A stretch of DNA of 64,000 nt. It comes from Phaeosaccion multiseriatum (lineage: Eukaryota; Ochrophyta, other classes). Below are positions 44,072 through 55,147 of this stretch, piece after piece. How positions within the stretch are numbered: position 1 is the stretch's first letter; each line of letters opens with the position of its first letter. The position numbers and the translations under genes are program-made. Under the pieces are notes generated by a model that worked only from the letters and a program-made list of their open reading frames with translations, ran no database searches and was not told the DNA's origin. The stretch lies in contig OZ218964.1 of assembly GCA_965112735.1 (NCBI GenBank), positions 124,001 to 188,000 of the forward strand. Reading direction: 5' to 3'.

Positions 44072-47000
44072 CTGTGTGTGTGTGTGTGCGTGTGTGTATG
44101 TACGTGCGTGCGAGCGTTTTGTGTGTATACATGCCACCCCTACGATTCGCATTCACATCGTTCTGCTCGCCATGATTCGTGCTACTCTCTGACTCCGAAC
44201 TCCGACCTTACCCTCCTCCCTCCTCCTTCCTCCCTCCTCCCTCCTCCTCCTGTGCCCCATGGAGCAGGGTCCACCCTGGGGAGAGCAATGGCAGTTGGGT
44301 CATGGAGGGAGCCTTGTGCTTCCTCACCAGTGACGACCCTGTGGCCAAGGTCCGTGCAAGGGCCCGAGAGCGGAGGGCGGGGGGATGGATGGATGGATAC
44401 ACAGATAGATGGATGAAGAAGAATGCAGTCGAGCAAGGAATAGGCTTGCCTTCTTCAATAGACTTCGCTTCATCTGTCACGATGAAGGGGGTTGGGGTGT
44501 TAGGCGTCTCTGTTGTTTTTTGTCTAAGGCGCTTACAATGAACTCACATCGCCCGCTTGACTGCTGTGCTTTCTCGCTGTCCACCCTCTCTCTCTTCGTC
44601 TCTCTAACTCCCTCCCTCCCTCCCTCCCTCCCTCCCTCCCTTTTCTGCCTTCCAGGAGCTGCGAAAGCGCTACGTGCTGAAGATCGTGCCCATGCTGAAC
44701 CCCGATGGGGTGATAAATGGCAACTACCGCACCAGCCTCGCTGCGGTCGATCTGAACCGCTGCTGGTCACACCCCGACCGCTTCAAGGTGAGCGTGACTG
44801 GCACTCTTGAAATAGCTGATAACAGGACTGGCGGCACCATTGTAATACCTTGTACACGACTCGGGTTTGTACCCCACGTTGCCAGATAGCCAGCAGCCAA
44901 AGTTTCCAGACGAGTGACTATCGTTGAATTGAATCTGATCTGATGTCCTCAAGCTCCCCTCCCCTCCCCTCCCCTCCCCTCCCCTCCCCTCCCCACCCGA
45001 CCATCTCTTTCCGGACGCAATGCCATGCCGCGTCGGCACCCCTTGCGCGCCCTTCCTTCTGTCCGTCTGTCTTCCCACTGTCGATCTGTCCGTCTGTCTT
45101 CCAACTGTCGATCTGTCCGTCTGTCTTCCCACTGTCGAACTGTCCGTCTGTCTTCCCACTGTCGATCTGTCCGTCTGTCTTCCAACTGTCGATCTGTCCG
45201 TCTGTCTTCCCACTGTCGAACTGTCCGTCTGTCTTCCCACTGTCGATCTGTCCGTCTGTCTTCCAACTGTCGATCTGTCCGTCTGTCTTCCCACTGTCGA
45301 TCTGTCCGTCTGTCTTCCCACTGTCGATCTGTCCGTCTGTCTTCCCACTGTCGATCTGTCCGTCTGTCTTCCCACTGTCGATCTGTCCGTCTGTCTTCCC
45401 ACTGTCGATCTGTCCTTCTGTCTTCCCACTGTCAATCTGTCCGTCTGTCTTCCCACTGTCGATCTGTCCGTCTGTCTTCCCACTGTCAATCTGTCCGTCT
45501 GTCTTCCAACTGTCGACTGTCGAGCACAGCACCCCATGGTGGTGGCTGTCAAGGCTCTGGTGCGCAGCTTGAAACGTGTGAGACCAGTCCTGTTTCTATG
45601 CGACATTCACGCGCATTCCAGGAAGGAGGGGCTCTTCATGTACGGCTGCATCCCGGAGTGGGACGAGGAGCAGCAGTTGACGATACAGCAGCAACAGCAG
45701 CAACAGCAGCAACAGCAGCAACAGCAGCAGTCTCAGTCTCAGTCTCAGTCTGCTGGCGAAGGCCCATTAGGACACAGTACAGGAGGAGGGGGGGGGGGGG
45801 GTGGAGGCTGGGGAGGTGGTGGGGTAGGGGCTCAGAGCTTCGTTGGAGCCGTGGCGGGGGCGTGGGGTCGCCACATCGAAAAAGCATCGTCGTCGGTCCC
45901 TTGTCGAGGTCTGGCTGCTGTATCACCAATGGTGCCTGCTGCTAGTGGCGGTGCTGCTCCCGGCTCTGATATCTCGGTTGGTGGCACGGGACAGCAGCAG
46001 CAGCAGCAGCAGCAGCAGGTTGTGGTGGTGGACAGTCAGCGAGGACAGACGCCGTCCAACCAACTGGAGGAAGAGGAAGCCCAGCAGCAGCAGTTGGTGA
46101 TACAGCAGCAGGCCGCCCGAGGAGGCCCAACAGGGGGGGGGGCTGCTGCGAATGGGAGGGGCGGAGGAGCCCTATTGCGAGCGGCGCACTGCCCACCCGG
46201 CAATGGCAACAACTCCACTGCCAACAGCAACACCAACCCCATCACCAACACCAGTGCCAATGCCAGTGGAGGAGGTGGAGGAAGAGGCACAGGAGGAGGA
46301 GGATCTTCGTCCTCCTCTTCCTCTTACGCGGTAGGGGTAGGCAGCCAGTCCGCTCAGTTGCAGGAGCAGACCCGCAGGCGCAGCCTCCTCCTACAAGCGC
46401 GGCAGAGCTGGGGTGTGAGGCTCTTCCCTCGCATCATCGCCAACCTCTGCATGCCCTTCAGGTGCGTGCGTGCGTGCGGGCGTGCGGGCGGGCGGGTGTC
46501 TGTGTGTGTGCGTGTGTGTGCGTCAGTGTGTGCGTGTGTGCATGTGTGTGTGTGTGTAGGAGGGGTTCTTGAAAGCTCTCCTTTCCTCTTGCTCTACCTT
46601 CCCCCCCCGACAGCCTTGCCCAGCCGTCCAGCACAGTCAGTCGGTCCTTTCGAGTGTGGCTCTCTTTACCACCTCCCTGCCTCCTCCCTTGCTCCCTCCC
46701 CTCCCCTCTATCTACTTCCATCCGTCTGCTGCCATGCCCCCATCCATCCACTGCCATCCCCTCAGACTGGACAACTGCTCGTTCCGCATGCTCAAGTCGA
46801 AGAGCAGTACCATGCGCATCGTCATGTTCGAAGAGATGGGCATCGCATGCAGCTACACATTAGAGGCATCCTTCTCGGGTGAGCAGGGAAGGAGGGAGGG
46901 AGGGAGGGAGGGAGGGAGGGAGGAGGGGGAGAAACGGAGGGAGGTGGGGTAGGGGGGAGGGAGGGAGGGAGTGCCCTTGTGCTGTCATGTTGCGAAATTA

Positions 47001-47362
47001 TCCACCGATCTGATCGACATCGAAGCATGGCCCTCTGTTTTGAGTTTTAGTTTGTTGACCTCCATCATTTTCGAAACATGTCGATATCCATGAGTTTTAG
47101 TTTGCTGACCTCCATCATTATCGAAACATGTCGATATCGATGTCCTCTGTTCGTCCTGATGGCCCTCTGATCTCTGACACGCTGGCGGGCGGGTGACCCT
47201 TCACCCCGCAGGCGCACAAGGGGTGCATTTTACCACCTCGGACCTCGAGGGTATGGGGGAGGATGTGTGCCGAGCCCTGCTAGACTACAGCAATTGTTTG
47301 GCCAGCTGCATGCAGCCGCCAACTGAGCCGCAGCAGTTGATGATACAGCAGCCGAAGCAGCC

Positions 47363-47400
<38 letters not shown>

Positions 47401-50400
47401 TGGTGATACAGTATGGGCACAGGGCGTCGTTGGGGGGCGCCGGGAGGTCCTGTGTCTCTTCTCAGACTTGCCTTCCTCTGTCGCCTCTCACCCACACGTC
47501 TTTCGATCGAGAGGAGGTGAGTCGGGGTGGGAGGGGGGCGCTGGATGGGGGTATATGGGCCGGCTGGAGTGGGCCGGCTGTAGTGGGCCGGCTGGATGGG
47601 GGTAGTGGGCCGGCTGTAGTGGGCCGGCTGGATGGGGGTAGTGGGCCGGCTGGAGTGGGCCGGCTGGAGTGGGCCGGCTGGAGTGGGCCGGCTGTAGTGG
47701 GCCGGCTGACTCGCTGCCGAGGGAAAGCTCGATGCGGAGTGCGCTCCCTGCACCCCTCTTCTGTCTTGTTGGTCGTCTTGACGCTCCCTTTCCCCCCTTC
47801 AGGCCGACTCACTCACCCACCCACCCACCCACCTCCGCGCCCCCCACCCACCCACCTCCGCACCCCCCACCCACCCACTCTTCAATGATCCTGACGCGTC
47901 TCTGCCTCTGTCTCTGTCTCGGTCTCTGTCTCTCTCTCTCCGTGCCTCCGCTCCGCTCTCCCCCAAAGCTTCGCCTTCTTCTCCTTCAAGAGATAATGCG
48001 TGTATTTGCACGCTCGGCCACACCTTCCCCAGGAGAGAGGGAGCTTCAACGCCTTGGACTCGGCTCTTGGGCCCCTGCGGCGGCGACGGCTGATGTACCA
48101 CCAACTACTTTAGCTGCTCTCGCTCCTCAGCAGCAACAAACGAATGACTCAGCCGTGTCGAGCGCAAGAGGAGCTTCGATTGACACTGAGAGCCCCAGAG
48201 AGAGAATGGAGGAGGGTGCTAATCGAGGAGGGGGAGGAGGAGGGGGAGGTGGAGGGGGGGGAGGAGGAGGAGGAGGAGGAGGACCGAAGAAATCATGGAG
48301 TGGCGGGCTGAACGGAGCCGCCCCAGGCCCATACAGCAGAAAGATCATCGCGGAGGAGAAACCGCTGACTCTCTTGCCAGACGGCGGACAAGCGTTGGGG
48401 AGAGCGAGACGACGGAGGGGAGCCGCCATGGAGGGCAGAAGAGAAGCCCCAAAGCAGGGTCAGGGAGGAGGAAGGATGTGGGTATGGGGAGGGGGAAGGG
48501 GGGGACGGGCAAGTGAAGATACGGCGGCTTGTCGGGAGGGGGAGCACCACAGTGCTGGGGAAGGGCACAGCGCAGAAAGATCCGCAGGACGATCGCCAGG
48601 GAGACTTGGCGACGGCTTCGTCATCGGATAGCGAGGATTCGAACCCTCAAGAGATACCCGATGATGACGATGATGATGAGGAGGAGAAGGAGGAGGAGGT
48701 CGGGGCGGAGGAGGGGGGGGGGGAGATTGTGGGGGTGGTGGTGGTGGTGGAGGAGGAGGAGGAGGAGGAGGAGGAGGAGGAGGAGGAGGAGGAGGAGGAG
48801 GAGGAGGAGGAGGAGGAGGCGGAGGAGGAGGAGGACGAGGGGAAGGAGGAGGAGGATGAGGGGGTGGGGGAGAGGGAGGGAGAGGATGGGGATGAGAAGA
48901 GAGAGGATAGCGCAATTCAAGCGAGCTCACCGACTGAGGAAGTGGGGGTAGAGGATGCGAAGAGAATCGAGTATCACGAGGGGCCTGAGCAGGACGAGGA
49001 GGACGAACTGGGAGGAGAAGAGGGAGAGATAGAGGAGGATGATGATGGCGTAGAGGCAGATGTAGAGGAGGAGGAGGAGGAGGAGGAGGAGGAGGAGGAG
49101 GAGGAGGAGGAGGAGGAGGAGGAGGAGGAGGGGGAGGAGGAGGAGGATGATGACGAGGACGATGAGGAGGAGGAGGAAGAAGATGGAGAGGAGAGGGAGG
49201 ATGAGAAGGAGCAGCAACCAGAGGAGGAGGATGAGGAGGAAGAAGAGGAAGGAGTGCTGGGCGAGGAGGAGCAGGATGAAGAGGAGGAGGGCGACGGGGC
49301 GGAAGAGGGTACAAATCAGAAGAGATGTAAAAGGCGGACAAGAGGAACCACGACAAAAGGCGGTGCTACCGCGGCCGTCAAAAGATGGAGAGCCTCGCCG
49401 AATCGAAGGACGAATCGTCTCGGGAAGAGGGGCAGAAGCTCTTCGATCGGAGATGCGAGTGGAGGGGGGGGTCCAAAGAGGAGACAGGGAAGCGGCAGTA
49501 GTGGCCGCCGCCGGAAAGGGGGGGGTGGAGTTGGCGGCAGGCAGTCGAGCTCCAGCAGTTGCAATGGAAGTGCCGCCGGAGCCAGTAAGGAGTCGGGAGG
49601 GAGGCGAGGAGGAGGCCAGGGCAGGCGGAGAGGAGGGTCTGGACTAGCAGCAGCAGCAGCCGTTGGTGATACTGTCGTAGTGGGAGGAGGAGGAGGAGGA
49701 AGAGGGGGAGAGAAGAATCGCCGGTCGAGAAAGCACAAGCAACGGACGCAACAACGCGGGCCCTGTCCACAAGAATGTTCAAACCAAGACGCAGAAGGGG
49801 GTGCTGGGGTGAGCCAAGGTATGAGGGTTGAGCAGCAGCAGCAGTTGGTGATACAGCAGCCACCGCAGTCCGTGGAACTCAATCGGGAGAAGGCTTTGGG
49901 AATAGCCCGGCGCCACCCCCTCCCGGGCGCACCTTCCTACTCCTCATTGGATAGGGATACCCACCCCGAGACCTCGTCTTCTTCCAAAACTACCAGCGCA
50001 CCGCTGAAGCCCCCTCGGGGAAGCGGCATCGCCATTCGTTGCCATCACCGGCCCTGCCCGCCTGACCACTTGGACGCAGCCCTGAGGTCCTCGCAAGGTA
50101 TGTCAGCGATAAGAAGGGCCCGGTCCGCTTCCTTCTTGCTTCTTTCCCTGCTCCTTTCCTTCCTCCCCTCCTTCCTTCCCTGCTTTTTCCTTCCCTCCCT
50201 CCGTCTCTCCCTCCCTCCCTCCCTCCCTCCCTCCCTCCCTCCCTCCCTCCCTCCCTCCCTCCCTCCCTCCCTCCCTCCCTCCCTCCCTCCCTCCCTCCCT
50301 CCCTCCCTCCCTCCCTCCGTCCCTCCTTCCTTCCTTCCTTCCTTCCTTCCTTCCTTCCTTCTTTCCTTCCTTCCTTCCTTCCTTCCTTCCTTCCTTCCTT

Positions 50401-51270
50401 CCTTCCTTCCTTCGCCTTCGTTCGTTCGTTCGTTCGTTCGTTCGTTCGTTGTGACTGTTTCTGCTCGGCCCTCTCCTTCCGTTTCGTAATCCCCCCTTGC
50501 TCTGCCCTCTGATACCGCCCTTCGCCTTCTCCCCCTCCCCCTCTCCGAATCCACCCCCGTCATTCATAGACTCGTCTTTTCTCGACGCAGTCAAAGCACA
50601 GGAAGACTTAGCCTTACGCCAGTCTGTGGCCGCCATCCTCCTCACCGCCGCCGCCGGACTGTCTGCCCCAGTGGGATCAGTGAGCGCATCCTCCCCCTCC
50701 TCGTCGGTTACCATGAAGAAGAAGAAGAAGAAGAAGAAGAAGAAGAAGAAGAAGAAGAAGGGACCTCGCCCTCGCCCTCGCCGGGGCCTTACTTGTACCT
50801 CGAAGCTCTCAGAGTCCTTGGGCCCACTCTCCTCTTCCCTGCCGGGGATTGGCAAAGCAGCCACAGACGCGGCAGGGGCAGGAGCAGGAGCAGGAGGAGG
50901 AGGAGCAGAAGGAGGAGGAACAGGAGCAGCAGGGACGGCAGGAGTAGGATCAGCAGCAGAAGCGGCAGGAGGTGGTGACGTTGCCGAGGGTGTTCGGAGG
51001 TGTCGATCTCGGGACTCTATGGCGGTTCCGCGAAGTGGTAGAGGTGGCTGCAGTAGCCCCGGGTCTGGCGCAGAGACGGGTCTAAGCAGCAGAAGGATTG
51101 CTGCTCAAAGCACAAAGAGCAAGGAGCGACGCAGGAGCAGCAGTAGAAGCATAGTCGAGGCCGCCGAGCCTCCTGTCTGCCCGCCTACTCGGGGTCCGAG
51201 GCGGGGACTGGGACCCGCAGTAGCAGTATCGTCAACAGTTGTTGAAACAGCGGCGGCGGCAGCAGCAGAA

Positions 51271-51303
<33 letters not shown>

Positions 51304-51728
51304 GCAGCGGAAGAGGGATACCGCTTCGGCGTGGCCAACAAGCAGGCGATGAAGGGCGGTCGACGCTCCGGGATGGTCAAGCGGAGAGCGAGTTTTGATG
51401 ACGCCCCTGGCGTGAGAACTGCTGCTGCGACTGCCTCTGCCTCTTCAACTGCCGCCACTCCCCCGACTGTGAGCTTTCGTACGCCTTCCACTCGGTCCCT
51501 GCCGTTTGCGGACCTGTCATCGACTCGGCAGCACGTGGCAACAGTGGTAGCAGCAGGAGGAGACGGAGGAGAAGGAGGAGAAGGAGAAGGAGGAGCAGCA
51601 TCAACAGCGGCAGGAGGAGGACGAGGCAACCGCAACAACACTCCTCAAGACGGCTGCCCAAGTGACGACGGCAAGGACGGCCCTCACACTGAAGCATGCG
51701 CCCCAGTTCGACATGGTCAGTACCAGCC

Positions 51729-51759
<31 letters not shown>

Positions 51760-52203
51760 AACAACAACAACAGTAGGAGGAGGAGGAGCAGCCTCAGCAG
51801 CGGCAGAGGCATCGCCACACCTCTAGCCAAAGAAGCGAGGGCGACGAAGGCGGAGAAACGCATTCTTGTAGCACGCAGCCTCAGCTTCAATGCTGTATCA
51901 CCAACTGCTGTACTAGCCACATGCTTATCCTCCTCACCATTACAACCCGCAGCCGCCGAAATGAACGACAGGTCGAGAGAGCGAGAGAGGAGACATGCAC
52001 CATACCAGCAGGCGAGCAGCAGCGGCACTCCTATGGGAGGCAACAGTCCTACTCCTGACACCAGCCTGCACGCCCACAGAGCCAGCCGCATGAAGTATCT
52101 CCTGGCGCTGAGCAGGAGGCAGGGAGGCAGGCGAGGGAGCGGCGACGCTGCTCTAGCTGTACCACCAACTGCTGGTGCTCCATCTTTCGTCGCTGCGTCA
52201 TGA
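41064..52203 (+). CDS. Giant cytosolic carboxypeptidase (M14 CCP/Nna1 family, tubulin deglutamylase type), 15 exons
   Basis: Exons: 41064-41554, 41874-41950, 42189-42274, 42492-42659, 43059-43203, 43357-43457, 43700-44013, 44268-44349, 44656-44787, 45530-46461, 46766-46878, 47212-47516, 47969-48481, 48588-50097, 50570-52203; 2200 residues, all junctions in frame. CCPs remove Glu from tubulin tails and other proteins. The CCP N-domain is visible ([56 protein letters not shown]). The zinc site is HPGES (about residue 462) plus His in [13 protein letters not shown] (about 556); [12 protein letters not shown] lies between, and the catalytic Glu is in [10 protein letters not shown] (about 877). 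A Gln/Gly/Ser insert of about 240 residues splits the catalytic domain after [10 protein letters not shown]. The tail (from about 980) is low-complexity with two long Glu runs, a Lys run and Ser/Ala/Gly/Arg tracts. Ten dispersed-motif copies lie in its exons. The exon 13/14 junction is the least certain. Confidence 0.9.
43000..43050. repeat. (CTGT)n microsatellite at an acceptor
   Basis: Tetranucleotide CTGT array just before the acceptor of carboxypeptidase exon 5 (exon from 43059), acting as its pyrimidine tract. Confidence 0.9.
44014..44105. repeat. (GT)n microsatellite starting at a donor
   Basis: Carboxypeptidase exon 7 ends at 44013 and the intron begins with about 27 GT units, then GTGCGTCT-type variants. 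Confidence 0.95.
45061..45516. repeat. 27-bp minisatellite, about 17 copies, in carboxypeptidase intron 9
   Basis: Unit of 27 bases beginning TGTCTTCCCACTGTCGATCT, with few variants (CCAAC for CCCAC, GAAC or CAAT for GATC). Since 27 is divisible by three and the unit lacks stops in most frames, it yields long spurious repeat proteins on both strands. It ends about 15 bases before the acceptor of exon 10 (45530). Confidence 0.95.
45671..45690 (+). repeat. Dispersed motif copy 7
   Basis: CAGCAGTTGACGATACAGCA, carboxypeptidase exon 10, read QQLTIQQ. Confidence 0.85.
45917..45934 (-). repeat. Dispersed motif copy 8
   Basis: GCTGTATCACCAATGGTG, inverted in carboxypeptidase exon 10, read AVSPMV. 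Confidence 0.7.
46088..46110 (+). repeat. Dispersed motif copy 9
   Basis: Perfect consensus in carboxypeptidase exon 10, read QQLVIQQQ. Confidence 0.9.
46462..46560. repeat. GTGCGTGC/GTGTGT tract at a donor
   Basis: Begins at the donor of carboxypeptidase exon 10 and fills the first 100 bases of intron 10. Confidence 0.85.
47331..47352 (+). repeat. Dispersed motif copy 10
   Basis: One mismatch (GATGATAC), carboxypeptidase exon 12, read QQLMIQQ. Confidence 0.85.
47394..47412 (+). repeat. Dispersed motif copy 11
   Basis: Carboxypeptidase exon 12, directly after a CAG run and only 42 bases beyond copy 10; read QQLVIQ. Confidence 0.9.
47556..47710. repeat. 16-bp GC-rich minisatellite (GGGCCGGCTG core)
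   Basis: About nine units of AGTGGGCCGGCTG(G/T)A form in carboxypeptidase intron 12, some spaced by ATGGGGGT. Confidence 0.9.
48091..48108 (-). repeat. Dispersed motif copy 12
   Basis: Inverted, diverged at one end (ACTACT), carboxypeptidase exon 13, read DVPPTT. Confidence 0.65.
49658..49675 (+). repeat. Dispersed motif copy 13
   Basis: AGCCGTTGGTGATACTGT, carboxypeptidase exon 14, read AVGDTV. Confidence 0.8.
49841..49860 (+). repeat. Dispersed motif copy 14
   Basis: Perfect consensus, carboxypeptidase exon 14, read QQLVIQQ, 180 bases from copy 13 but in another frame. Confidence 0.9.
50165..50450. repeat. Compound tetranucleotide array (CCCT)n-(CCTT)n-(CGTT)n
   Basis: Three successive tetranucleotide arrays, about 120, 100 and 35 bases, in carboxypeptidase intron 14. 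Each step changes one base of the unit. Confidence 0.95.
51892..51910 (-). repeat. Dispersed motif copy 15
   Basis: GCTGTATCACCAACTGCTG, perfect inverted copy, carboxypeptidase exon 15, read AVSPTAV. Confidence 0.9.
52156..52174 (-). repeat. Dispersed motif copy 16
   Basis: GCTGTACCACCAACTGCTG, carboxypeptidase exon 15, read AVPPTAG; identical to the intronic copy at 7729. Confidence 0.9.
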
Positions 52204-52968
52204 AGTCCTTCTCGTGTAAACTGGTCTTGTTCTGAATTATGCAATACATTTGGTCTGCATGTACGTATTTATGTATCGTACGTATGGCATGCATGCATAT
52301 GCATGCATGCATGTATTTACGTTTGGGTATCCGTCGGGCCGGTCTGTCCATCGACTCCCCCCAGCATCCCTTCAAAGCCTGAGCTTTCGTTGTTCGTTGA
52401 GGGGCCGTCCCAATGAGGACCGTACCTCCTCCACCTCCCACCCTCCTCTCCCCACTCCTGTTTCATCGTGCGACGGCAACATAGCTTGCGGACGATCAAC
52501 TCAAGAGTGCTCGCCTTCCTTTTCTTACTTTCCTCCTCTCCTCCTCTCCACCCACCACAGAACAACAGAACCTTTTTTGGACCTCTGTCGGGTGATTCTG
52601 TGCTCCTACTTTCTAAATATCAAACATACCCCCACGACTTTAAATATCGAACACACCATGACATAAAGCACAAGACACCTCTGCCTGTCGCTTGCTAACA
52701 CTTTGTTCGCCTCCTCCTCCTTCTGCTCGGGGGGGATTCACGATGTCCGCAGACGAAACAAATACGCCAACACTCCTTCCAACACCCGCCCCCCCCCCTT
52801 CCCGGGGGCTCTACTGACGCTGTAAGCCGTCGGCCAAAACCGATTGGTCCATCCTTGAATGGTTCCCACCCCTCTACATACCCACCCATCCACCCATCCA
52901 AAAATAGTCCATCACTTCTTCCTTCCTTCCTTCCTTCCTTCCTGCCTTCCTTCCTTCCTTCCTCCCTC
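52204..52968. other. Intergenic region between convergent carboxypeptidase and MAP kinase kinase genes
   Basis: No gene recognised. Contains a perfect 24-bp palindrome of GCAT units (52287-52310), possibly marking a transcript end, and (CTTC)n near 52917-52960 just beyond the kinase stop codon. Confidence 0.55.
52287..52310. repeat. Perfect 24-bp palindrome
   Basis: GCAT-unit palindrome centred on 52298/52299 with ATAT in the middle, about 85 bases after the carboxypeptidase stop. Confidence 0.9.
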
Positions 52969-55115
52969 TCAAGTCTGTCTGAAGGCGGCGCTCCCGCTGA
53001 GGTTGGAGCGCCTCCTCCCGGGGCTGCACACCGAAGACCGGTTGAGGTTGAGATCGTCCTCGAACGCAACGCTCCCCATGTCCTCCTCGTCCTCGTCCCC
53101 GTACACGGCAATCATGTACTCCTGCACAATCTGTCGCGCGAGACGGGGAGGGAGGGAGGAAGGAATGAATGAAGGAAGGAAGGTAGGAAGGATGAGAGAA
53201 TGAGAAATGGACGGCGGGGAAAGGTAGCAAGGAAGGAAGCGGGAAAGGCAAGAAGAGGATGCTTGCCCGCTGTACACCACAGAACGTTCAACCCTCACAC
53301 CCCCAGCACGGACCCAAAGACCCTGATGCCCTGACACCAGGCACCAAAATCGCCCCCCCGGCAGCACCCCCCTGGGCCCTCCCCCCCTTCCCTCACCTTG
53401 ACTGAGTCGTCCCATCCGTGAATGCCCTGCTCTGCAAACCACGGGTGTTCTAGGAGCTGCCTGGCGTTCCTCCTCGTTTTGGAGTCAATCTGCAGGAGGT
53501 GACGGGATACATCAAGCAGCCCATCGCTCAGTCCCACTCGTGCTTCACCTGAGAAGAATGGAGGGAGAGGAGGGAGGCAAGGACATGGGAGAGGCCATCG
53601 AGAGAGCAAGGGAGGCAGGTGATACTCGTCAAATCGTGAGGGTTGAGAGAGAAACGGGGAAAGGGGCAGGGGCAGCGACCGCGGCATCCCCCCCCCCCTC
53701 GCCCATCCGCAAAAGAAAAACAGGCTCCCACACTGAATCTATAGATTCATCAAATGAATTCATCACTCGCCCCTGCCCGCTCCGCTCAACCGCCCTTTAC
53801 TCACGCACACACACACACGCACTCACGTACACGCACGCACACACACACGCACACACGCACACACGCACACACGCACACCCCTCCATCTGCTTCCTTTCCA
53901 CTTCCTCAAAAAAAAAAAAAACTCGCTCTACGCCGTGACGCACGCACGCCCACCCACACACATACACGCACACGCAGGCGCCCCTAACCTTGTGGAAGCA
54001 TACACTCGACGCCCCCCTCCTTGAGGCTCTGCAGGATCTCTATCTGAGACCCGCTCTCGTCGAGCGGCATCTTCCCTGTGGCCATTTCGAGCAACACGAG
54101 CCCCAGGCCCCACATATCCGCGGGCCAGCTGTACGCATCCCCCATCAGCCGCTCCGGAGACATGTATCTGCAAGGAGGCGCAAGAGGAGTGAGAGGAGTA
54201 AGGAGACATGTATCTACAAGGACGCGCAAGAGGAGTGAGAGGAGTAAGAGACGCGTCAAGCGCGGCGCACGCACGCACCCACGGGCACGTCCAGGGATGG
54301 GCGGGGCGGGAGGGGGGGCGGAGGGGAGCCCCCCATCTGTCCCCTTGCTCCACAGTAACGCTGGCCTACCCTATTGCACCAATTGTACCCACCTGACTGT
54401 GCCCACCACCGTCTCTACAAGGGCCTGCATGTGGTCAAGCTCGCGGGCAATGCCAAAGTCCGTGAGCTTCACCTCTCCGTCGCGAGACAGGAGAATGTTG
54501 GAGGGCTGCAATGTGAGCACGCGAGCACACAAGCACACAACAACAAGGGGCAGCAGAAGGCACCAGATGGCAGCCCATGGGTATGTCAGTAGGTTATACG
54601 TGTCCGAAGGCGTGTGGTCAGGAGAGGGGGGCGGCTGCTGGTCCTGGCCCTACACGCGACGCCCCCTTCCTTGCCTGTTGCCCCCCCACGTCCATCCTCG
54701 ACTGACCTTGATATCCCGGTGCAATCTATTCGTTTCGTGCAGATACATGAGGCCCTGCAAAATCTGCCAACAAATGGCAGCCACGCATTGCTCTGACACC
54801 ACCCCTGCCACCCCCCCCTCCTTCTCCTGCTCACCACCACCCAGCTGCAGCTGCGTATCCGCCCCCCCCTTCGCCCCTGACGAGTTGGGCGTGATGCCCT
54901 GCGTGGCCTCCGATGCCGCAGCCCCTGTGTTGGCGACGCTGGCGTCTACCAGTAGGTCCACCAAGTCCTGCACACTCCCGCAGTCCATGTACTCGAGAAT
55001 CACGCGGATCTTGCCGTCGGGGCGCTTAAAGGCTCCGAAGAAGGTCACCAGTGCTCGGCAACTGAGCAACCAAAAAATGAGACACGGGCCGGGCCAAGGG
55101 CAGCAGCAGCAGCAC

Positions 55116-55147
<32 letters not shown>

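Noticed and set aside
45061-45516. CRISPR array
   Set aside because: Units are directly adjacent with no unique spacers, and the genome is eukaryotic.
45020-46882. A 620-codon plus-strand open frame beginning with repeated nine-residue units
   Set aside because: Its first 170 codons are the 27-bp intronic minisatellite; only the part from 45530 is real exon of the carboxypeptidase, and it runs on past the exon 10 donor.
48513-50489. Separate acidic protein starting with an ATG at 48513
   Set aside because: The frame is explained as carboxypeptidase exon 14 via an acceptor at 48587, and it continues in phase into exon 15; a separate gene is possible but less economical.
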